Shown piece after piece: positions 1 to 10,857 of a stretch of 64,000 bases of DNA. The stretch's first letter is position 1, and every line of letters starts with the position of its first letter. This stretch comes from Phaeosaccion multiseriatum (taxonomy: Eukaryota; Ochrophyta, other classes). The notes beneath the pieces were generated by a model. That model worked only from the letters and a program-made list of their open reading frames with translations. It ran no database searches and was not told the origin of the DNA. Position numbers and translations under genes: made by a program. The DNA lies in NCBI GenBank assembly GCA_965112735.1, contig OZ218954.1, forward strand, positions 1,612,001 to 1,676,000, read 5' to 3'.

Positions 1-462
1 CGGCAATTCTCCATCTCCACTGCCCACCAAGCTCCAGCAGCAATTTCCGTGTAACAGCAACATCCGTACTGCTGCCACACTCGAAAGCCATGCCCGCTGT
101 AAGGCACCGCTCCCGGCAAACTCAAAGCTACCGAGCTGCTGCCTGAGCCTCTTGGCCAAGGTCAGCTGCCTTCGGGATTCTTTGGGGTTGTAAAGAGTCA
201 CGTTGCTCTCCACCTAGGATAGGAGTAGCCGCATGGACAAGGTAATAGCAACCCCAAAGCCAGCCTGGCAGCCAGCCTTGTCTCTATTAGCTTTATCCGT
301 GAGCCATCCTAAACGACCAACCTGCTGGGAGGTGAGTGAGAAACGGGCCACGCACCGTTTCTCACCGTATTTGCCTGGGCCTGGGCCATTGACATAATAC
401 TGACTTTCAACACTGCTGCCGCTTTGGGGGTTATTGCGGCTGCGTCTCTCGACGAATAGCAT
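1..462 (-). CDS. Unknown protein, 5' part, cut by the left window edge
   Basis: Proposed two-exon start: exon 1 is 462-322 (47 codons, ATG at 462) and exon 2 is 213-1 (71 codons, open to the edge). The donor follows a CAG CAG pair and the acceptor reads ..ATCCTAG. Both joins are phase 0. The translated exon 2 (VESNVTLYNPKESRRQL..) has a normal soluble-protein composition and no low complexity, unlike random frames here. I recognise no domain. The start lies 21 bp from another in-frame ATG on the plus strand (484) and 188 bp from the proposed start of the ankyrin gene, so the two genes are divergent and probably share a promoter. The C-terminal part is outside the window. The alternative is that these are chance open frames. 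Confidence 0.4.
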
Positions 463-650
463 CCAGGTCCGTTTTCAGAGTACATGAGTGCCTCGGGTAC
501 GGTGCCAAACCGCGTGGACAGAGCCTTGCGTGAGGGGGGGCTGAGCGTCGACGGGAATAGAGCGCTCTATCGCTCAAGGAGAGCTGGACGGGATAACGGG
601 ACCGATCGGAGCTTCAAATTCCCCTTACTCTTAGCATCTCTAGCGCCATC
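463..650. promoter_or_regulatory. Probable bidirectional promoter region
   Basis: Short gap between a minus-strand start (462) and a plus-strand start (651). An ATG at 484 opens a 57-codon plus frame that stops at about 656, overlapping the start of the ankyrin CDS. It could be an upstream ORF or an alternative first exon. No TATA box was recognised. Confidence 0.3.
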
Positions 651-2824
651 ATGAGGACATTAGGCCCCGTTTCCTTGGCTGGACAGGGTACTGGGCAAGG
701 TGTCGCCCCTTCGAGCTTGTCTGCTCTTCATGTGGCTGTCTTTCAAGAAAGGCTGGTGAGGACCAATAGACAGCGCCGAAACTTCAGCTTAGAGTGCTTT
801 CTATCCAAACCAACACCATTGTGATCCCTTGAGCAGGATAAGTTGCAGGACCTACTGGAGCGAAGCGGCGAGCTGGACATTGATGGCCGCGATACCTTCG
901 GACAAACACCACTCTTCTTGGCCTGCTATAAGGTACAAGCTCCTCTACCTGTCTCTCCTCCTCATTCTTCCCTCTGCCCCCATCTGGATGTCAACTCGCT
1001 CGTTGGTACTTCTTCTGCTGCTGCTGCGCTTCTGCTCGTCTCGTGCTCTTTCTCCAGAGCTCCAAGGATATGGTGTCCCTGCTGGTGAAGCACGGCGCCT
1101 CCCTGTCGCTCAAGGACTGCAACGGAAACTCGCTGCTGCATGTGAGTTGTGGAGTCGGTGCTGTGGAGATGGTATCCCTGCTGCTCGATCTCTCTCAGCA
1201 GCGTGCGGGTGTCGGGGAGGGGAAAGAGCCCGTCGACTTGAGGGTCTTGCTGAGGGAAAAAAACAAGGAGGGAAAGACTGCGCTGGATGTCGCAAAGGTG
1301 GGTGAGAACGTCGAGAAGACTCGCTAAGTCAAGCTGATGCTGCTGTGCTGCTGGTGCTACTGCGGTGATTTCCACCCTTTCAGAGGGGTGCAACTCGGGT
1401 TCGTGATTTCTTGCTGATGACTAGGGGGCAGTCGCGCGTAGAGGAACCGTGTGTGAAAGGGTGACAGGTGCTGAAGGAGATAGGCGAGGACAAGGAACGA
1501 GTTGCAGGGGCTCTCCGGTTGAGGTGACTTTCCCCAGCGGCTTGGGCTATGCTACGAGGGGGCGCCTCTGTAAGAATGCACCGAAGGTGCTACTTTAGAC
1601 GGATCCCTGTGGCTACCTACCTTGCTCCTCCTCCTCCTCCTCCTCCTCCTCCTCCTCCTCCTCGTCGTCGTGGTCGCTCCTCTCAATCACCCTCCGTTCT
1701 CTTACTCCACAGAACCACTGTCCGGCTTACAACAGGGCTTCTATGGTTGGTCTCATCGGAGACGCGTTAAGAGACTGGGTACGTCTCAGGGACAGCTTTC
1801 TTGATGGTGATGACGCGGTTCAAGGCGGACCCATTCGCCGCCTTACCATACCACTGTTCCCGTCGACGCTCAGTCGCCTCTTTCGCAAGGCTCTGTCCAC
1901 GATACTTGGCACCATACCCGAGGCGCTCATGGCCTAAGAGAAGCGCTCACTCCTGCCTTCTCTCCGCGCTCATCGTTCCCTGCCCTGCCCAGCCCCTTGC
2001 CGAGAAAGCCGATACTGCGGCGTCACTTTCGTCGGCGGTTGCTTCTTCTCCCGGCGTCGAGAATGCCTCGCTGCTGACGAATCTAACGGCCCAGATATCG
2101 GCCTTGAGCTCTGGACTCGGAACTTTGAAGGCGGACCTCGATGCTTCTCGACGGGAGACGCAGCCGCAACAGCCCCCAGAGCAGCAGCAGCAGCAGATGG
2201 AGGGGCGTGCAGGCGGGCCAAGTCTTAGCGCAGCAGATGAGAGCCTGCTGGCCCTCATGCGGTGCAAAATGGTCATGGCTGACGAGCAGAAGGTGCGTGA
2301 GAGAGGAGTCCAATGAACAGCTCAATCTGTTCTAGCAGAGTGCCAAATGGGTTACAGCAACACCAGAGCAAGCTCCCAGTGGCAGGAAATGAATGGTCAC
2401 GCATTTCGCAGCGTCGAATACTGGAATCTTACTCCCATACCGTCGTGTGTGCTTGTGCCTGCTCCATCAGGTGTTGATCGATAGAGTGCAAGCGGCAGTG
2501 CAGCGCCTGGAGGATCGATTGGGTGGGATGGAGAAGAGAATTGCCCAACTGGAGAGGAAAGGTCAAGAAGTTCCGGCGCAGTTTGGTGACCGAGGAGAAG
2601 GGAATCACAGTGGCAGAGCCCAAGCACCTCCCCCCACGCCTCCCAACACTACCAGTGGTGCTGCTGCTGGATCGCCCCTCCCCGCCCCCATGAGGGCCAT
2701 GCCGGCTTTCATGACGGCCGACACCAGCGTGCCCAGACCTCCTCTCTTCTCAGAGCCACCCCGCGGGGGCGACACCGGAGCTGAAGGCGGCATGAGAGTA
2801 TTCGGACTCCCACGGCCTTCATGA
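651..2824 (+). CDS. Ankyrin-repeat protein with C-terminal coiled coil
   Basis: Seven-exon model with closing phases: 651-755, 837-932, 1058-1297, 1468-1523, 1736-1778, 1993-2292, 2471-2824, giving 397 aa. The N-terminal ~150 residues carry ankyrin repeat signatures: ALHVAVFQERL, TFGQTPLFLACYK, DMVSLLVKHGASL, GNSLLHVSCGVG and KEGKTALDVAK. The middle is helical with a short polyQ (near residue 255). The last exon begins with a heptad-like coiled coil (VQAAVQRLEDRLGGMEKRIAQLE) split by me at the 23rd residue, followed by a Pro/Ala-rich disordered tail. It is probably a protein-protein interaction scaffold; no catalytic domain is seen. The first exon is the least certain, and an ATG at 484 could be an alternative start. 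Intron 4 holds a (CTC)n run. Confidence 0.7.
1625..1663. repeat. (CTC)n microsatellite
   Basis: About 13 uninterrupted CTC units within an intron of the ankyrin gene. Confidence 0.9.
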
Positions 2825-2865
2825 GATACAATTGATGTATTCCCATTTTTTTTTTTTGTTTTTTT

Positions 2866-3107
2866 ACACTCGATTTGCGTAAATTTAATCATCGCCCAAA
2901 TCGCCCGTTTTTTAAGGGGGAGTACTCTTGCAGAAATGCTGACAAGTAGGGAAGGGAAAGAGCGATGAAAGCCGAAAGACTCTGGATCGATAGGCATCCC
3001 AAAGAGCTACACGAAGAGCTATAGCGCTTCTCCCACCGACGTCTTGCTGAGCTCTCCCAAAACTCGAAAAATTCAAAAATCGAGCGATTCTTACGCAAAT
3101 CGAGTGT
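2866..3107. mobile_element. Candidate MITE with 17-bp terminal inverted repeats
   Basis: The 17 bases at 2866-2882 (ACACTCGATTTGCGTAA) recur as a perfect reverse complement at 3091-3107. Inside, 2896-2913 resembles the inverted 3072-3090 segment, so the inverted similarity extends imperfectly with a gap. The interior (~208 bp) has no open frame of note. The ends abut T/A-rich flanks (TTTTTTTA and TTAAAATC). The element sits between the stops of two convergent genes, 42 bp after the ankyrin stop. Size and TIRs fit a non-autonomous DNA transposon, possibly with a TA target duplication, but that duplication is not clean. A long-stem 3'-UTR hairpin is the alternative. Confidence 0.5.
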
Positions 3108-3331
3108 TAAAATCAAAGTACGTACAAAATGTGTTGGGAGCCTGGGAGCGCTTCCAGTCGTCAGTCTGTTGTGCTATCCTTGGCAGATGACAGGCTGGTG
3201 GTGTGAGATCGTCCATCTGTAAAGTCCATCCTTTGGCCTGAACCTAGGCGCCCGAGGCGAGAAGGAAGGGGAAGCCTCCACAGAGCCCCCACCCGCTGAA
3301 TGCGACATAGACGTGCAGAGCACACTTGGCG
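3108..3331. other. Intergenic, convergent 3' ends
   Basis: Between the inverted-repeat element and the YKT6 stop. No gene or repeat was recognised; probably 3' untranslated sequence. Confidence 0.4.
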
Positions 3332-4764
3332 CTAACTAATGACGCAGCAGCTGTTGGTCTTCTTGGCCTGTTTGTAGAACATTTTGGACTGCCGACTGAG
3401 GTCGTCTGACCGGTCCACCAACTCGTCCAGCTTCACTCCCCGTTCAAGTAAGCCATCAATGGTTTGGTGCAAAGTGTCTGTAGTTTCATCCAGGTCCCTC
3501 TGGATCTTCGTAATGCTATCTGCCTTGGCTGGGTCCTGATAGTCGACGATTGCCTGCTCATGCAACGGGGGGAGGGTGTGTGGAGTGAAGAGAGAGAGAG
3601 AGAGAGAGAGGGAGGAGGAAAGGGGGACAGAAGAGAAGAGCACTCAATCAGAAGCAGCTCTACTTGCACAGCAAAGGACAAGTCCGCGAGGGGCTTACAC
3701 GACAGGCAATCACAGTACGCTCACATACACTTGGCTTTGTGCACGGAGGCAAAGAAGCGTATTAAGGTCCATCGACTCCTCGTGCCACACGAACTACCTC
3801 CAGTGACGACACAACTCGCGCCCTGAGAAAGAGGACAGCAGCATCCGCACCATCCACGCACACACAATCAAGTATCATATGTGTAAATAATGGATTCACC
3901 CACCTTGTCCAACGGGGGAAAGGCCACTGCCTCATTTCGAATCTCTGTCTGCCACCGCACCGCCTCACTGTACTGATCTAGGAGCTGCGTGAGCATCACA
4001 AAGGCGACGCGTGGGGGATACTCCATGTCAGATGTGACCGTGCCCTGCAGAAAAAGGGGGGGGTGAAGATGAATGGAGAAATGATACGGGGAAGGTATTT
4101 GAGTGCGAGCGTGGCGCGCGCGTGAGAGACAGAGAAAAACAAGAAGAGGGAAGGGGTGAAGAAATCGATCGAAGGGGCTGCTGCTCCCAAGAAAGAGGGA
4201 GAGAGGGGGAGTAGAGGAGAGACCCGTTCCAAGAGGGTGTAAACAGTCTCTGCTTTGATGGCGAGGGTCTTTGAGACGGGGCGAGCAACCAGGGCAGGAA
4301 GGAAGACGCCACAACCATTACTTCGAGTAGGACGTAGAAGCGGCGGACGCTCTTACCGCCAAGCCGTCGTGCCTCATGTACACGTGCACATTGTAGTCCT
4401 CGTGCTGCACACTTTGTCTCATGCCTGGTTGCGTCCGCTTCACGATGGTCTTGCTGAAAAACGTTGCCATCTCTTTTATCCTGCAGAGGACGCGGGATGA
4501 AAGAGAGCATAGCAAGCGTCAGCGTCTCGCCTGCCTCAGCACAGAGCCCTGTTCCGGTAAGATGTCTGTCCTTAATTCGTCAGCGGAGCTATCGGAAAGG
4601 AAAGTGGGGCGGGCGACTCAGCCATATGGAGGCTACTGGTGAGTGGGTACTTACCCTTGCCGTTGGAAGAAGCCATAGGACGAGAGATCAGTCGCCTGGG
4701 ACATCATCACCGGGTCCGACGTGTCGCGATTGTATCGCAGTACGCCGATCGCCACAATCTTCAT
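3332..4764 (-). CDS. YKT6: R-SNARE YKT6 (longin domain, prenylated)
   Basis: Four exons: 4764-4655, 4480-4357, 4044-3904, 3553-3332. All phases close and give 198 aa, the usual YKT6 length. The N-terminal longin domain begins [14 protein letters not shown] and includes [12 protein letters not shown] and [10 protein letters not shown]; the [12 protein letters not shown] segment follows. The SNARE motif (about residues 138-190) has the ionic zero-layer Arg in [11 protein letters not shown]. The C-terminus NSCCVIS provides a Cys for palmitoylation and a CaaX-type CVIS box for prenylation. Family role: ER-Golgi, Golgi, endosomal, vacuolar and autophagosomal fusion, cycling between membrane and cytosol through the lipid anchors. 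An upstream in-frame ATG (4848) would add an Ala-rich extension not found in the family, so 4764 is preferred. Confidence 0.95.
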
Positions 4765-5145
4765 AGCGGCCGCGGCTGCAGGTGCTGCTACTAGTACTGC
4801 TGCTTCTGCTGCTGCTGATACAGAGAAAGAAGGTACTAAAAGTCTCAAAGGACGAGCCGCCCTGCTCTCTCCCCCGTCCTTCTAATCGCTAATCTAACGA
4901 CTGATTTGCTCCTCTCCAAAAACCCTCAACGGACTCCTCGAGGTGCCGGAAGTGGGACGCCAAAAAGAGAGGGCAAGAGAAAGAAGAAGTGGGCACGATT
5001 CTAGGAAGTGTGTGGTAAGAGGAAGGGAAGATGGTCTTCAGCACGGTCGGAGAGTTGAGATGACACCCCGGGGCAGAAATCTCGTTGACTTATGCTCCCT
5101 GTTCTTAGCAGCAGCATCAGGGATATCCATCAGGACAGCATTAAC
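4765..5145. promoter_or_regulatory. Divergent promoter region between YKT6 and FBXO9-like genes
   Basis: A 381-bp gap between oppositely transcribed start codons (4764 minus, 5146 plus). It contains GCT-rich sequence near YKT6 and purine-rich stretches but no recognised core element. Confidence 0.4.
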
Positions 5146-5300
5146 ATGGCGGCTGCTGAGCATGGCGCCGACAGAGCGCCTGGGGAAGGCCTATGGGAGG
5201 AAATGACTCTGAGAGAGAGGCGGCAAGCGGGTGAGCCGGGTTGGGGGTGGAGTAGAGCAGGACAACAGTCTTCGTGCTTCTGATGTGCTAGCTTACCTTG

Positions 5301-5338
<38 letters not shown>

Positions 5339-7281
5339 CTGCCTCCTCTGCCCCCCTTATTTTCTTTAAGCACATCGGAGCGGGCTGCTTCTCAGCGATT
5401 GGGAAGCGCAGCAACAGCTCGACGATGCTCTGAAGGAGAGCAAAAGTGACGCCAATCAGGCGTCCATCGGCCAACAGCTGGAGGAATATCAGCAGCAGCA
5501 ACGCCTGTCGCAGGCCCAAATTAGTCAGCTGCGTTCGGTTCACTCCGTGGGTGAAGGAGAGGCAAAGGGCGAGGAAGACGAGGGAAGCACTCCTTCGGCA
5601 CATGGAATCTCTAAGGGGACTTGTGACAAGGAGGAGAGGGGAGGCGACTGGATTGGGAGAGAGGAGGATGAGGATGAGCAGCAGGAGGAGGAGGAAGATG
5701 ATGAAGTCGTTCCTCTCCGCAGGATAAACCAAGAGGATTACTTATTGCCCGCCCTGGAGCGGCTGGAGATTTCATCTTCTTCACTAGGAGGACTGGAGGA
5801 AAGCGATGGGCAGATGAGGCGGAAAAGTGAAGGAAAAGAGGAGGAAGAGGGGGAGGAGGAGAAGAAGAAAAAGGAGGAGGAGGGGGAGGAGGAGGAGGAG
5901 GAGGAGGAGGAGGAAGAGCGCGTTGACATCCTCATGACGCTGTCCGACGACGTTTTGTCCCGTCTGGTGTCTATGCTGGATGGTGATAGCGTGATCCAGC
6001 TGGGACAGGCAAGCAAGCATTGGAGCTTCGCCAGGGAGGAGAGGATTTTCGCCGTGCTGTGCCAGCGGGTGTATCTTGCGCAAACGGAGAAGAAGACTCT
6101 TAGTGTGCGTCGGTGGAGGTCCTGGAGGAACATGTACAGCAGCCGACCTCGATTAAGAACCAACGGCTTTTATATCCTCAAAGTGAGTGAGTGGGTGGAA
6201 GAGAGGGGGTATGTGGGTGGGTGAATTGCATAGGGTGGGAGGATGGCAGGAAGGGAATTAGTGAGTGAGAGGAAGGTAGCTCCAAAGTAAGTGAGGGTGG
6301 ATGGGAAAGTGAGTGAGGGAGTGGGTGGGTAAGTGAGTGGGTGCGCTGAGTGAGCACTCGTCCAAGCGGCTTTGTGAACGTTGCGAAGTACACATGATTG
6401 TTGAGGGGGGAGGCCTCCCTCTCTCCAGCTTCCTGTAGGAGCATAGACGGTATCTGAGTCTGTGCAGGGGGTGCTCGTATCAGGGTTTGTTGTTCTGTGG
6501 ACTCTCTGTCGTACCCTGATTCACTTATCTACATGCATTTCCTAGCGCCGTGCAACGAGGGCAAGCCACCCATCTGTTCTCATGCCACCCCCCACCCCCC
6601 CCCCCAACCCCTCCCCCAAATTCAACACTGACCGCTTCTGTTGCCGCAGGTGGAGTACATCAAGACACCCGTCCGCGATATGACTTCCACCTACACCCCT
6701 GGACAGATACTTCGTGTGGTGTACTACCGATACTTTCGCTTCTTCAGTGATGGTCGGGTGGCATACGCTCTGATGCACCACGGGCCCAAAGAAGCGGTGC
6801 GTCTGTTCGGCAGCCCTGACTCTGACAAGATTGTTTGGGGCACTTATACCATCAGGAAGAGCGTCGTAACCTGCGAGGTGAGGGCAAGGGAGGATTTCCA
6901 AGGAGGGAAGAGAGGTATAGGGCTGTGGGCTGGAGAGAGACATTAGATTGATGAACGACCTCCGGAAATGCCCGAGAAGAAACCGGTCAGAGGGGTGTTG
7001 TTGCTGCTGGCCACCTTCTCGTCCTTACTTCTCACTCGTGCTCTTGCGTCCAACTGCATGTGTTGTTCCTTCCTTCTTCCTGTCGGCTGCAGATACCCGC
7101 GAGTTATGCGCTGATTGGTTTTACGATGGAGCTGACCAACGGTGCTCGAGGTCATTTCAACACTCTCTTCTTGGAGAGGCACACCACTATGTCCCATACC
7201 GACCCTGACCAGGCAAGCGTATCCCTCCGCATCAAGGCTGGAGAAGACGTATTCCAATTCAAGAGAGTGTGGAGCTTCTGA
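5146..7281 (+). CDS. FBXO9: F-box only protein 9 (FBXO9)-like SCF substrate adaptor
   Basis: Four exons: 5146-5230, 5371-6182, 6650-6877, 7093-7281; 437 aa, phases close. Residues ~1-185 are a Gln-rich coiled segment and a long acidic Glu/Lys tract, replacing the TPR region of animal FBXO9. The F-box follows (LSDDVLSRLVSMLDGDSV .. SKHWSFA..IFAVLCQRVY), then the FBXO9-specific C-terminal region: RSWRNMYSSRPRLRTNGFYI, YYRYFRFFSDGRVAYAL, VWGTYTIRKSVVTCE, and the ending EDVFQFKRVWSF. Family role: Skp1-Cul1-F-box ubiquitin ligase adaptor. The acceptor of exon 2 (after TTTCTTTAAG) was chosen for phase; a CTCAG 25 bp downstream is an alternative. The intron before it holds a (CTG)n run. The first donor is in a GC-rich context. 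Confidence 0.88.
5297..5337. repeat. (CTG)n microsatellite in intron 1 of the FBXO9-like gene
   Basis: About 13 CTG units just upstream of exon 2. Confidence 0.9.
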
Positions 7282-9198
7282 GGCGGGGGTTGCGGAGCGA
7301 CTGCGCAATCCATTCATTCCGTGGTGGAGCACAGCGAGGTGGAGCGAGAGACCCAAAGTCACCGGCAAATCTCCGACAAACGTACTTACAGCTTGCAGAT
7401 AGTAATTAGTGTTTTGATACCTTCTGAAGTACTTCGAGAAAAGGCGATAGGGGGCCAACCAATTCACGCACTCCACCGTTTCTGAACACTCTTTCTGCTC
7501 ATCAAGAGCCCCACCGCCCCTTGTGAGTGGGGGATGGACGCATGTCTTCTCCTGAGCTACGCCAGCACCCACACCAACACCGGGCAACGTCGGGGGGGGG
7601 GGGAGAAGGATAGAGGACAAGCGTTTTTCGTTGTTTAAAAGGGGCACACCCTGTGCTGCGCGATCTTGCTTCCTTCTCCGCCCCATCCACCAGGCTGAGG
7701 AGGAGGGGGAGCCTCCGTTTCCTCACCTTGTCTGCCCCATTCTTGCGCAGTACTACCCCACACACCTCTTTTCCCTGCCCCCGTCTCCTCCTGCTCCGCC
7801 TCCGTCTCCTCCCCCTCCTTTGCCTTCTTCTCTTCCTCGCCGGCGATCAGGATCGGCGGTCGCTCCGCTCCTCCCCCGCCTCCTCCTGTGACCTCTCTTC
7901 TGTTCAACCAAGCGGGGGACATCGTGGTTGCTGACGGAGAGGAGCACCAGAGCTGTGAACTCCAAGCCGTTGGAACACTGCCAGCGCCACTACCACCACC
8001 ACTGACACTGCTGTTGCCACTGCTGCTGCTGCTTCTGCTGCTGCCACTGCTGCCCCTGTACTCGTCGCTCTACTTGACGTTGACTCTGCCAGGCTGAAGC
8101 TCGGTCTGCCTGAGCTGCCGCTTTCAAGGAGGACAGTGTCTGTCTCCTTCTCGCAGGGGTCGGGGCGGGGGCGGAAAGGAGCAAGACGGGGCCCACTCGA
8201 GGGAGCCCCAAGCTTGTCCCTCCATCCCCCTCCCCAAGGCGCGCAATGAATCACATTACGATGTTCTTGACGCCCTTCCTGCTTCTTCTGCTGCTGCTGC
8301 TGCGGCTCGAACTTCCGTGCGACACCCCTCGGCAGACCTTCCCTACTCTGAGCTCCATCCTCCATCATCGGGTTGTTGCCGCTGCTGCTACCACTACACC
8401 TGCCACCACATGTGTTGCTCAGAACGTCTGTGGCGGATGAAAGGGTTCTCTGGTCACAAAGGCGACTCCTCTGAGCACTCCTTCCCCTCGATGCCTGCTC
8501 TAGCTTGCTCATAGCCCCGCCTCCAGCCCTTTCTGATGCCCTTGCCCATGTACCGGTCCTCCCCCTTCTCCTGCGCTCACATCGATGTCCCGCGTTTTGT
8601 CGTCGCTCCTTCCCCTGCTCCTCCTCCTGCTCCTCCTCCTTCTTTTCCTCCTCCCCCCCCTCCTCCTCTTCCTGCTCAACGAGGGGGAGCTCTCTCTCTC
8701 CAAGAATAGTCTCTCTCCCCCTCTTTTTGCCCTCCTTCAGCGACCCCCTTCCTCCTCCTCCTCCTCCTCCTCCTCCTCCTCCTCCTCCTCCTCCTCCTCC
8801 TCCTCCTCCTCCTCCTCCTCCTCCTCCTGCTCCCGCCCCAGCTTTGTCGCTTTTGACCCTGTACCCGTGGGGCGGTGCAGGCAGTGTGGGCGTGCAGAAC
8901 TGCTCGAGAGTGCACGCGTAGAGCCGTTGAACGGTGCAAACAATGACGTATCTGGAAGGAGGCGGACAAAGAGAGTCACGTGTAGAGATGTGGGTGTATC
9001 ACAAAGGAGAGAGAGGGCGGGGGAGGGAGAGAGAGGGGGACATCGAGGGAAAGAGAGGGGAGACAGGAGAGACAGAAGGAACGGACCAGCCAAGAGAGTG
9101 GGAAGAAGAGACGGAGAGATACGGCACGAAGAACGCCGAGTACGAAGGAGGGGATCGGGGAAAGAAGCGATGGGCGAGGGAAAGAGGCAATGAGACGC
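7282..9198. other. Unresolved stretch, possible minus-strand gene fragments
   Basis: No gene could be assembled. Two things stand out on the minus strand. At 7510-7396 an exon-like frame (..VNWLAPYRLFSKYFRRYQN..) ends at a textbook donor, GCT|GTAAGTACG. At 8512-7904 a 202-codon open frame starts MSKLEQASRGRSAQRSR and is Gln-, Ser- and Ala-rich. They could belong to one gene, but no phase-consistent join or known domain was found. A (TCC)n run occupies 8750-8828. Confidence 0.25.
8750..8828. repeat. (TCC)n microsatellite
   Basis: About 26 uninterrupted TCC/GGA units. The long poly-Ser, poly-Glu and poly-Arg frames it creates are artefacts. Confidence 0.95.
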
Positions 9199-10557
9199 TC
9201 AACAACGATGCATACCCGATGGCAAGTCTGCCTTCACGAGCACCCACAAGGAATGCTTAAGCACCTGTGTTTTCGAGTACACACACACACACATACACAC
9301 ACACACCTGGGTAGGGTAAGCCTGCCCCTCTGTATGCTTCCTTCGCGGCGACACTCGACTCTCCAGGACCCACAGGGAATTCGATGCGCAGTGACGTGCC
9401 GCAGGTGGTGAGCAACTCGACAGTGGGCAAGCTTGGGAGGGGGAGGGGGAGGGGGGAGAGGGAGATTAGAGGCAGGGCAGGGCAGGGCAGGGGGCGGAGG
9501 GAGGGGGAGGGGAGGGAGCGGAGGGAGCGGAGGGAGAGCCGGGCAGGGGAGGGGGAGCGGTGAGGAAGGGGTGAGGGGAGAAGAGAAGGAGCGATCCCCC
9601 ATCCGTCCCTCGCTGCTAAACTCGTTCTTTTCCCATTGCGGTTGCGACTTTTGTGTCGAACCTGAAAGGGCGCGAGGAGTCTCTTCTTAGTGATGACTGC
9701 GGCGGCAGTCTGAGAGAGGATCACCAGTAAGCCCGCGAGAGCGAGCGCCCACCCCATTCCCCCGATGAGCAGGCCGCAGAGGAAGTGTACACCGCCGGTG
9801 AAGGTCAGAAGGGCACAGAATAAGAGAATCGCTGCTAAGCGCCACGGCCTGGGTGAGAGAATGATTTAGGAGTTGAGCGTGAGAGAGAAGGGGGGGAGGG
9901 GGTGGAAGGGGAGGGGAGGGGAGGGGGTGGAAGGGGGGAAGGAAACCGCACACATACACACACACAGAGAGAGAGAGAGAGGCAAAGCTCTTCTCACCAG
10001 CTTCCTCGCCATTCCTTGTTAATCTCGCGTAGCTCTGTTGGGGCGCGGAGTGGACGAGAGGCAGATGCGACGGAGGGTCAAGGACAGCCAATATGACCAA
10101 GAAAGAGAGAAGATGCGACCTAAGAGAGATGCTGTCTCCAGGAGTTGCTTCCTCTGGGGCCTTGAACCGCACCTTTGTGGAAAACCGTTTCGGAAATCTT
10201 GCCCTTTAAGAGTGAGGGCAATGCGGCAGCTTCGTCGATATGTCCTAGTAAATTGCCAAAGTGAAGTACCGCACAGCGTGGTGCGCTGTGCGCTATCTCA
10301 AATACTCGGAGAGAAGAGTCGCTGCTGCTGCCACTGCCACTGCAAGTGCTGCTGCAGCCGCTATTTGTAGTGCTTCCTCCTTCCTCCCTGACCAATACGC
10401 TAGTGTGCCCACTGCGGTCGAGCTGCATACGGTCGATGAAAGCAACATCTGAAGCCATGGAATGGGCCAAACGCGTCTCCTCTTGACTTAACATGATCGA
10501 CATCCCCCAACAAAAGTCACTGCTGCTACCTCCCCGATGAAATGGCGCCTTTTTCAT
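9199..10557 (-). CDS. Candidate small membrane protein with two TM helices
   Basis: Five-exon model: 10557-10173, 10034-9998, 9848-9662, 9415-9307, 9227-9199 (about 248 aa, phases close, C-terminal exons uncertain). The N-terminal ~128 residues are soluble and Ser-rich (MKKAPFHRGGSSSDF..). After a short charged exon (ELREINKEWRGSW) come two hydrophobic helices: RLAAILLFCALLTFTGGVHF and GMGWALALAGLLVILSQTAA, then ITKKRLL. This is a hairpin membrane anchor with positive-inside flanks. No family was recognised. The first three exons are the best supported. The exon at 9415-9307 could be read in another frame, and the last exon is only a phase-compatible guess. Confidence 0.35.
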
Positions 10558-10857
10558 ATCGTAATGGAGGTGACAAGGAGAGAAGGAGAGGAGGGTGGTG
10601 GATTTGATTAGTTTGTGGTGGTCGCATTGGTGCAAGAGCGACTCCTACCTCTGGGTTTCAGACTTTTGTCACTGTTTGCCACTCCATTCCCTCTTCATCA
10701 TGCATAGAAGGAACGCAGCTGGATATCAAAAAAAGGAAAGGTAACGTTCTGTGAGTTTTCGGAAATGGACCACCAACACGCACACGAGTCTCCTCTTTTT
10801 TTTTTTTTTTTGTTGCGTGTTGAAAATCTACCTCCCACTCAGCCTCCTCCCCCCTTC

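Noticed and set aside
4651-4848. YKT6 start at 4848 with Ala-rich leader
   Set aside because: The family starts at MKxxxxxVL; starting at 4764 gives exactly the usual 198 residues.
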